A stretch of DNA of 6,828 bases from Methanobacteriota archaeon. Its GTDB lineage: Archaea; Thermoplasmatota; Poseidoniia; Poseidoniales; Thalassarchaeaceae. Where the stretch lies: contig NYYK01000038.1 in NCBI GenBank assembly GCA_002685895.1, forward strand, positions 17,924-24,751. Direction: 5' to 3'. The notes under the pieces were generated by a model. The model worked only from the letters and a program-made list of their open reading frames with translations. It was not told the DNA's origin and did not search any database. Position numbers and translations under genes: made by a program. This document shows, piece by piece, positions 1-4,329 of the stretch (its first letter is position 1; each line of letters begins with the position of its first letter).

Positions 1-788
1 GCATCAATCTGCCAATCAACAATTAGTGAATCAAAACCTATGTCTGGGGGGCACCATAATACTTCGAATCGATTACTCAATTGTCGTAATATATTGTATT
101 TTATTCCGCAATCAAGTGCTGCAATACGGGGTTTGGGAACTCCGTTCTCATCAACTACACCTTCATTGATGAGTACGGCATCATTGCGACTGACTTCATC
201 TACTAAATCCTCTAAATCGGGAGAAGTCATTTTCTCCAACCGCTTCACCATCTCCTCTTCCATCTCAAGAGGGCCAAACTGACAGAGAATCACACCATGT
301 TCACGTACCCTGCGCGTGAGGGATCTTGTGTCAACCGAGGTAATTCCCGGAACCCCATGCGCTAGTAAGAAGTCGTGCACTGAGCCGATACAGTCGCGAT
401 GATCAGGATGGTCGATCCACTCACGACAAACCACACCACGTGGCCAAACTCCTGCCGATTCAGAGACTCCTGCTGCTATGCCGTAATTACCCAGTAGAGG
501 CCAAGTAAAGGTCAAAACCTGTCCTGCAAATGAAGGGTCTGTCAGAGATTCCTGAAAACCAGTCATGCCAGTTGTGAAGACAAGTTCCCCTTCACCTATG
601 GCAGCAGCTCCAAACAATTCACCTTCAAAGCGGGAACCATCTGCAAGAAGGAGGACGCCTCGGCCTCTTCCAACTCGGTCCTCTATTGGAGAGGATGGAA
701 GAAGAGTATCAGCCGCATCAATGCCGCAAAATGGACTGAAAACGCCGAGTTGGCCATCCCCTGGACTAAAACCGCGTGGAGAGGTCAC
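1..788 (-). CDS. carA: Carbamoyl-phosphate synthase small subunit, N-terminal part (3' end cut by window edge)
   Basis: Glutamine amidotransferase subunit of carbamoyl-phosphate synthase. It releases ammonia from glutamine for the large subunit CarB, feeding pyrimidine and arginine synthesis in the cytoplasm. The 262 visible codons cover the CarA-specific N-terminal domain and the start of the class I amidotransferase domain. Hallmarks are LLLADGSRFEGELFG (about 46-60), FTTGMTGFQESLTDPSFAGQ (71-90), TWPLLGNYG, PGITSVDTRSLTRRVREHG, and the domain opening ALDCGIKYNILRQL. The catalytic Cys-His-Glu triad lies beyond the left edge. The GTG start at 788 is chosen because an in-frame TAA stands four codons upstream, no other ATG, GTG or TTG occurs before the conserved core, and AAGGTG lies 5 bases ahead. 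This forces an N-terminal extension of about 40 residues compared with E. coli CarA. It lies 94 bases downstream of trm56 on the same strand; carB may follow outside the window. Confidence 0.95.
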   Translation of the reverse strand, partial: MTSPRGFSPGDGQLGVFSPFCGIDAADTLLPSSPIEDRVGRGRGVLLLADGSRFEGELFGAAAIGEGELVFTTGMTGFQESLTDPSFAGQVLTFTWPLLGNYGIAAGVSESAGVWPRGVVCREWIDHPDHRDCIGSVHDFLLAHGVPGITSVDTRSLTRRVREHGVILCQFGPLEMEEEMVKRLEKMTSPDLEDLVDEVSRNDAVLINEGVVDENGVPKPRIAALDCGIKYNILRQLSNRFEVLWCPPDIGFDSLIVDWQID

Positions 789-793
789 CTTCG

Positions 794-799
794 CACCTT
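794..799 (-). promoter_or_regulatory. Ribosome binding site of carA
   Basis: AAGGTG on the minus strand, separated by 5 bases (CGAAG) from the GTG at 788. It matches the anti-Shine-Dalgarno of archaeal 16S rRNA and decides the GTG start, because no other start codon exists in the frame. It overlaps the in-frame TAA (798-800) that closes the frame upstream. Confidence 0.6.
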
Positions 800-822
800 A
801 GAATCGTCCCTGCAAACCGTTC

Positions 823-864
823 ATAATCATTGACACGCGATTATTCATGATAATTCTATATCAT
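823..864. repeat. Two short inverted repeats in the AT-rich trm56-carA gap
   Basis: The gap 789-882 contains two adjacent imperfect dyads. The first is ATAATC (823-828) with GATTAT (839-844), loop 10. The second is ATGATA (847-852) with TATCAT (859-864), loop 6. The second also contains a TATA-like stretch (TATAGAATTA on the minus strand), roughly 65-75 bases before the carA start. These could be a carA promoter/operator or simply AT-rich chance matches. Six-base arms are weak evidence and no known regulator site is recognised. Confidence 0.25.
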
Positions 865-882
865 TAGGCCTAAAGATGAGAG

Positions 883-1413
883 TCACGCATCTTCGCGAAG
901 ATCTTTTCCACGTTCTGAAGGGTGAATCGTGAACTTCCCACTTGTGAAATCCTCAGGAGGCGATACACCATCATTCAATCTCTCAAGAAAAGCCGCAAGC
1001 GCCGCAACTTCGCTATGTGGCTGATTACCGACTGCAACATTGTATTGACACATCTCAAAGTATTCCCGGCCAACTTTAGCCCCACCAACTACAATCACGA
1101 TAGGTTTGTCAGATGCTAATTCTGGAATTACTTCTTGATAGGATAAGCCATACATCGTAAGATGGACTGCTATACCACCTTCTGCAATGAAATTCCGAAG
1201 GAATCCTAGAGGTGAGGATTCATGCCTCACCTCCATCTCGCCACCAAATCGCTCTTTCACATCATTCAATGAATCAAGAATGGCTTGGTCATTGTCACCA
1301 CATAGAAGAAACGCTGAGGCACCATATACGCGCGCAGTAAGGCCAAGGTGGGTCGACATACGAGGGTCGCGCCCAGCCCTATGGCTCAATCGAAGAATCG
1401 TGATGCTCGACAT
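883..1413 (-). CDS. trm56: tRNA (cytidine(56)-2'-O)-methyltransferase, archaeal aTrm56
   Basis: SPOUT-class methyltransferase that uses S-adenosylmethionine to methylate the 2'-hydroxyl of C56 in the T-loop of archaeal tRNAs, stabilising the tRNA elbow. The 176-residue protein carries the family's signatures in order: ILRLSHRAGRDPRMSTHLGL at 6-25 (usual form LRLGHRPxRDxRxTTHVxL), VHLTMYGL at 83-90, and the knot region VVGGAKVGREYFEMCQYNVA at 108-127 followed by VGNQPHSEVAALAAFLERL at 128-146. The length fits the family without the long C-terminal tail some members have. The ATG at 1413 is preceded by AGGG with 5-base spacing and lies 15 bases after the stop of the upstream membrane-protein gene, which suggests co-transcription. 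The family is characteristic of archaea and is the strongest taxonomic clue in the window. Confidence 0.95.
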   Translation of the reverse strand: MSSITILRLSHRAGRDPRMSTHLGLTARVYGASAFLLCGDNDQAILDSLNDVKERFGGEMEVRHESSPLGFLRNFIAEGGIAVHLTMYGLSYQEVIPELASDKPIVIVVGGAKVGREYFEMCQYNVAVGNQPHSEVAALAAFLERLNDGVSPPEDFTSGKFTIHPSERGKDLREDA

Positions 1414-1428
1414 GAGTACCCTACGTAC

Positions 1429-2130
1429 TCACGCGGAGGGGGGCTGCTCTTCACCTTTCTCAAAGTCACCCGCACTCAGCAAGAGCGGTTCATCGAGAGG
1501 CGTCATCTCAATTGGGAATGATTGGAGCATCTTCTGAACCCACGTAAGTAAAATGGAGTCGAGTATCATATTTGTAGCAAAATGAACCATAATTGCAAGG
1601 GCGCCAATCCTCAGTGACTGAAGAACCAAGGAGTATTGACCTTGTTCTGTGAAAATAAGCCACCCGATTGGCTCTAGAGTGAAATAGAGGGCCACTATCA
1701 ACAAGCCGCCACCTAGGGACCCAGATTGCCAACTATTTCTTTCTCTACTATGCATCAGCATGACGGTTGCTATGAGTACGAAAAGTGGTATCAATAAGGA
1801 AACAGGAAGGAATTCAAGGCCAAATATCATCGATGTAGGCAGTTCTGGATCGCCATCTCCCAAGGATTTGCCAATTACTGAAACTGTGAGCCACCAAAAA
1901 ATCGCTATCACCGTAAAGAGTATCCCTCCCATTACTGAGCGACTATGAATCATCTGGCCCATTTCATGGTGATCCTTTGGCTGTAGCCTATTCAACACAC
2001 TATTTGCAAGTTCTAGGTTGTCTGGATGGGGTAAATTTGCCTCACTATCGAGCACTTCTATGCGGGATTCAGCAATCTCATTCCCATCTTCAGATGAGAC
2101 TCCCACTTCAACCACGAGAGGCTTGGTCAC
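1429..2130 (-). CDS. Uncharacterised four-helix integral membrane protein
   Basis: Not recognised. From the GTG at 2130 the product is about 233 residues. It has a polar, acidic N-terminal segment of about 65 residues (rich in E, D, S, N; ends KDHHEMGQMIHSR), four hydrophobic segments, and an acidic tail ending EKGEEQPPSA. The segments include GGILFTVIAIFWWLTVSVIG (about 68-87), FLPVSLLIPLFVLIATVMLM (107-126), LLIVALYFTLEPIGWLIF (143-160) and a weaker one, IGALAIMVHFATNMILDSIL (175-194). There is no signal peptide; the N-terminus is probably cytoplasmic. The start is uncertain. The open frame reaches a GTG at 2187, adding an N-terminus with a CxxC, but that would overlap folP by 16 bases and put its promoter inside folP. 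GTGs at 2130, 2115 and 2106 avoid this, though none has a clear ribosome binding site. It lies 15 bases before trm56 on the same strand. Confidence 0.7.
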   Translation of the reverse strand: MTKPLVVEVGVSSEDGNEIAESRIEVLDSEANLPHPDNLELANSVLNRLQPKDHHEMGQMIHSRSVMGGILFTVIAIFWWLTVSVIGKSLGDGDPELPTSMIFGLEFLPVSLLIPLFVLIATVMLMHSRERNSWQSGSLGGGLLIVALYFTLEPIGWLIFTEQGQYSLVLQSLRIGALAIMVHFATNMILDSILLTWVQKMLQSFPIEMTPLDEPLLLSAGDFEKGEEQPPSA

Positions 2131-2171
2131 TGCGTGGGATGATAAACGATTGCCCCAAGGGCAGGCCTGAC
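2131..2171. promoter_or_regulatory. Divergent promoter region between the membrane-protein gene and folP
   Basis: This 41-base gap holds GATAAA (2141-2146), read TTTATC on the minus strand, which is the only TATA-like element here. Its centre is about 28 bases before the folP ATG at 2172 and about 28 bases before the GTG at 2115 of the opposite gene. That spacing fits archaeal TATA boxes driving leaderless or near-leaderless transcripts. A small perfect hairpin, TGCCC-CAA-GGGCA (2151-2163), lies just upstream of folP and partly covers an AGG that could act as a weak ribosome binding site. The assignment is inference from spacing only. Confidence 0.35.
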
Positions 2172-3017
2172 ATGCGTGACTTGGCACCTTTCCTAAAATG
2201 CCGCGAGGATGGGCGGCCTCGTTTGATGGGTATTGTCAATGTGACACCTGATTCATTTCATTCTGATTCCAGAGTGACCTCTGTCGAGGTTGCTTTGGAG
2301 CGCGCTATCTCGATGTGGGATGCAGGAGCAGATTGGGTTGATATCGGTGGAGAATCAACACGCCCAGGTGCAAAACCTGTCAATATTGATGAGGAATCGG
2401 AAAGAATTGTACCTGTCATCAAAGCACTTCGAGAAGCGAGACCTTCGGGTATGATTTCGATTGATACTCGACGGGCTGAAGTAGCATCTGCTGCCTTGAA
2501 TGCTGGCGCAGACATGATCAACGATGTTTCTGGTCTGCGTCACCAAGAAATGTTCGATTTGGTAGTTGAAAGGAGATGCGCCGTCTGCATCATGCATATG
2601 CTAGGCGTGCCGGGTAATATGCAGAACAATCCACAATATGGCGATGTCGTGGCTGAAGTCAGTCAGAACTTGTTGGAGACTGCAGAGAGGCTTGTGGAAG
2701 CGGGACACCCTGCTGAACTCATCGTTCTTGACCCTGGAATTGGATTTGGTAAGAATATGGAGCACAATCTCGAACTATTAGCGAGTGCTGAACCCTTTCA
2801 TGGAAATGAGAGATTCTCAGTACTTTGGGGTGTGAGTCGCAAATCTATTTTCCGAGATCTTTTGAAGAGAGAAAAATCTGAATCTAGGCTATCCGGAACA
2901 TTGGGTGTTGCCGCACATGCACTGAATGAGGGTATTGACCTGCTTAGAGTACACGATGTTGCAGAGCATCACGACCTTTTGACCACTATGAGTGAATTGG
3001 GGGGCCGGCGGAAATGA
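2172..3017 (+). CDS. folP: Dihydropteroate synthase
   Basis: Condenses 6-hydroxymethyl-7,8-dihydropterin diphosphate with an arylamine, p-aminobenzoate in the classical pathway, to make 7,8-dihydropteroate for folate or archaeal pterin cofactors. It is a cytoplasmic TIM barrel. All DHPS motifs are present in the 281 residues: LMGIVNVTPDSF (18-29), WVDIGGESTRPGA (55-67), MISIDTRRAEVA (94-105), MINDVSGL (115-122), CIMHMLGVPGNMQ (139-151), VLDPGIGFGKNMEHN (186-200), WGVSRKSIF (219-227) and LLRVHDVAEH (257-266). The catalytic-loop Asp, Ser and Arg residues and the RKS motif are intact, so it should be active. The open frame extends back to 1977, but those codons run antisense across the membrane-protein gene and have no DHPS similarity. 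The ATG at 2172 gives the usual short lead before LMGIVNVTPDSF, with a weak AGG 6 bases ahead. It overlaps the next gene by ATGA. Confidence 0.95.
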   Translation: MRDLAPFLKCREDGRPRLMGIVNVTPDSFHSDSRVTSVEVALERAISMWDAGADWVDIGGESTRPGAKPVNIDEESERIVPVIKALREARPSGMISIDTRRAEVASAALNAGADMINDVSGLRHQEMFDLVVERRCAVCIMHMLGVPGNMQNNPQYGDVVAEVSQNLLETAERLVEAGHPAELIVLDPGIGFGKNMEHNLELLASAEPFHGNERFSVLWGVSRKSIFRDLLKREKSESRLSGTLGVAAHALNEGIDLLRVHDVAEHHDLLTTMSELGGRRK

Positions 3018-4177
3018 CGAGTGTGCCCATCGTAAATATTGGTGAAAATCTACGGATAATTGGCACTGCCCATATCAGCCGCGATAGTGCAGATGTAGTA
3101 AAGCAACAAATCGCTGAATGGAAGCCCGATGTTGTAGCAGTGGAATTGGATGAAGGTCGGCTTAGCGCACTAAGAAATCCCGAGGCATTTGATGAGGAGG
3201 CTCTCTCAAAAGTAATCAAAAGCGGACGCACCACGCTAGTTCTATTCCAAAGTCTACTTTCAGTTGAACAACGCAAAATGGGTCTTGAAGTCGGTGAGCA
3301 GGTCGGAGTGGACCTGCTCGCAGCAATCGAAACGGCAGAAGAGGCTGACATTCCTGTTGAATTAGTTGACCGTGATATCCAAATCACACTGAAGCGAGCT
3401 TGGAAGAGAATGAAAATCTCAGAAAAATGGCGTATTCTCTATTCACTTTTGGGCGAAGAACCTGATGAAGAAGATATTGATGTGGAAACTCTACTAGGGG
3501 ATAGTGATCTTATCACCCAACTGATGGAAGAATTACGCACCAGCGCTCCAGGTGCTGGTTCCGTTCTAGTCGATGAGAGAGACGATTACTTGGCTGGTTC
3601 AATCGAAGAATTGAGGGGGGAGAGAAAGGTATTGGCTGTAATAGGTGCGGGACATCTTGAAGGTGTTTCATCACGGCTACAAGATGGGAAAAAACTCACT
3701 TCTGATGAGTGGAGTGAACTGAAAGCCCTACCCTCGCCAAATCCATTTTGGAAATTCATGAAATGGGGATTCCCTATCGCCATATTGGGCCTTTTCGCAT
3801 ATCTCTTGTTACAGGGTAATTACGAGCAACTCTTGGGGGTGGCTTACACTTGGCTCGCCTTGAATGCTGCTCTTGCTTCTCTTGGCGCACTCCTAGCTAG
3901 AGGTCACCCACTTGCGATTCTAACTGCCGCTATAGCCTCGCCAATTACTTCATTGAATCCAACTTTAGCAGCAGGTTGGTTTGCTGGTGCTGTACAGATG
4001 AAAATGGCCAAACCTACTGCAGGAGACCTTCAGGATTTCCTAAAACTTGACGAATTCAATCTCTTTTGGAGAAATAGAGTAGGACGCGTGCTACTCGTAA
4101 CTGCTCTTGCCAATCTTGGATCATCAGTGGGAGCATATCTAGCCGGCACCGCCATCCTTGGCACCTTAATCACCTAA
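3014..4177 (+). CDS. TraB/PrgY-family (TIKI-like) membrane protein
   Basis: Member of the TraB/PrgY family, related to the Tiki metalloprotease-like fold. Bacterial PrgY/TraB limits peptide pheromone activity; the archaeal role is unknown. The 387 residues begin with the soluble TraB domain: LRIIGTAHISRDSADVV (13-29, the first GxxH), DVVAVELDEGRL (39-50, conserved Glu), IPVELVDRDIQITLKRAW (113-130), VDERDDYLA (187-194 region) and VLAVIGAGHLEGV (206-218, the second GxxH). The two GxxH motifs plus the Glu and Arg are the family's putative active or metal-binding residues, and all are present. The C-terminal third holds hydrophobic segments at about 252-268, 276-296, 299-325 and 357-385, as in archaeal members. 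The ATG overlaps the folP stop by 4 bases, so translation is probably coupled. No functional link to folate synthesis is known to me. The stop overlaps the end of the convergent mini-frame. Confidence 0.9.
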   Translation: MTSVPIVNIGENLRIIGTAHISRDSADVVKQQIAEWKPDVVAVELDEGRLSALRNPEAFDEEALSKVIKSGRTTLVLFQSLLSVEQRKMGLEVGEQVGVDLLAAIETAEEADIPVELVDRDIQITLKRAWKRMKISEKWRILYSLLGEEPDEEDIDVETLLGDSDLITQLMEELRTSAPGAGSVLVDERDDYLAGSIEELRGERKVLAVIGAGHLEGVSSRLQDGKKLTSDEWSELKALPSPNPFWKFMKWGFPIAILGLFAYLLLQGNYEQLLGVAYTWLALNAALASLGALLARGHPLAILTAAIASPITSLNPTLAAGWFAGAVQMKMAKPTAGDLQDFLKLDEFNLFWRNRVGRVLLVTALANLGSSVGAYLAGTAILGTLIT

Positions 4178-4308
4178 TCAATTGAGTGAGTTTGATTCTT
4201 CTCATTCATCAGCTTATTTGCGGTGGAATAAATTACCCAGATTAAAAGAAGAGATGCCAAAATTTTGATATCAATATCACCTAATAACATGATGAAGATG
4301 GCCGCCAA
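4174..4308 (-). CDS. Possible small hydrophobic protein downstream of the molybdoenzyme
   Basis: A short reading frame that directly follows the molybdoenzyme stop (TGA 4330-4332) in the same frame and stays open for 51 codons to TAG at 4174-4176. A TTG at 4308 would give 44 residues; the ATG at 4290 would give 38. The conceptual product has two hydrophobic runs: LLLAAIFIMLLG, which starts before the TTG and is shortened if translation begins there, and IKILASLLLIWVIYSTA. A short loop (DID) lies between them, and a polar tail (NKLMNEKNQTHSID) closes the frame. This pattern resembles a small membrane protein, with a plausible positive C-terminal flank after helix 2. No good ribosome binding site precedes either start. 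It could be a real small gene, or the remnant of a C-terminal anchor cut off from the enzyme by the TGA. It fills the otherwise empty 4178-4329 interval; no tRNA or strong terminator is seen there. Confidence 0.4.
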   Translation of the reverse strand: MAAIFIMLLGDIDIKILASLLLIWVIYSTANKLMNEKNQTHSID

Positions 4309-4329
4309 TAATAGTTGCTGGATCCAAAC

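Noticed and set aside
715..760. Resemblance of the CarA extension (GVFSPFCGIDAADTL) to the N-terminus of PurF-type class II glutamine amidotransferases
   Set aside because: The match is only a few residues. The catalytic Cys is not at the N-terminus and the following PurF motifs are absent, so it is probably chance.
1437..1444. G homopolymer near the 3' end of the membrane-protein gene, and other G/C runs at about 3616 and 4600, as possible frameshift sites
   Set aside because: The frames stay open and consistent across each run, and the family motifs of the TraB protein and molybdoenzyme continue in frame on both sides.
1977..2171. Extension of folP to the upstream start at 1977
   Set aside because: These 65 codons lie antisense over the membrane-protein gene, have no DHPS motif, and would cover the divergent promoter gap. 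ATG 2172 gives the normal DHPS length.
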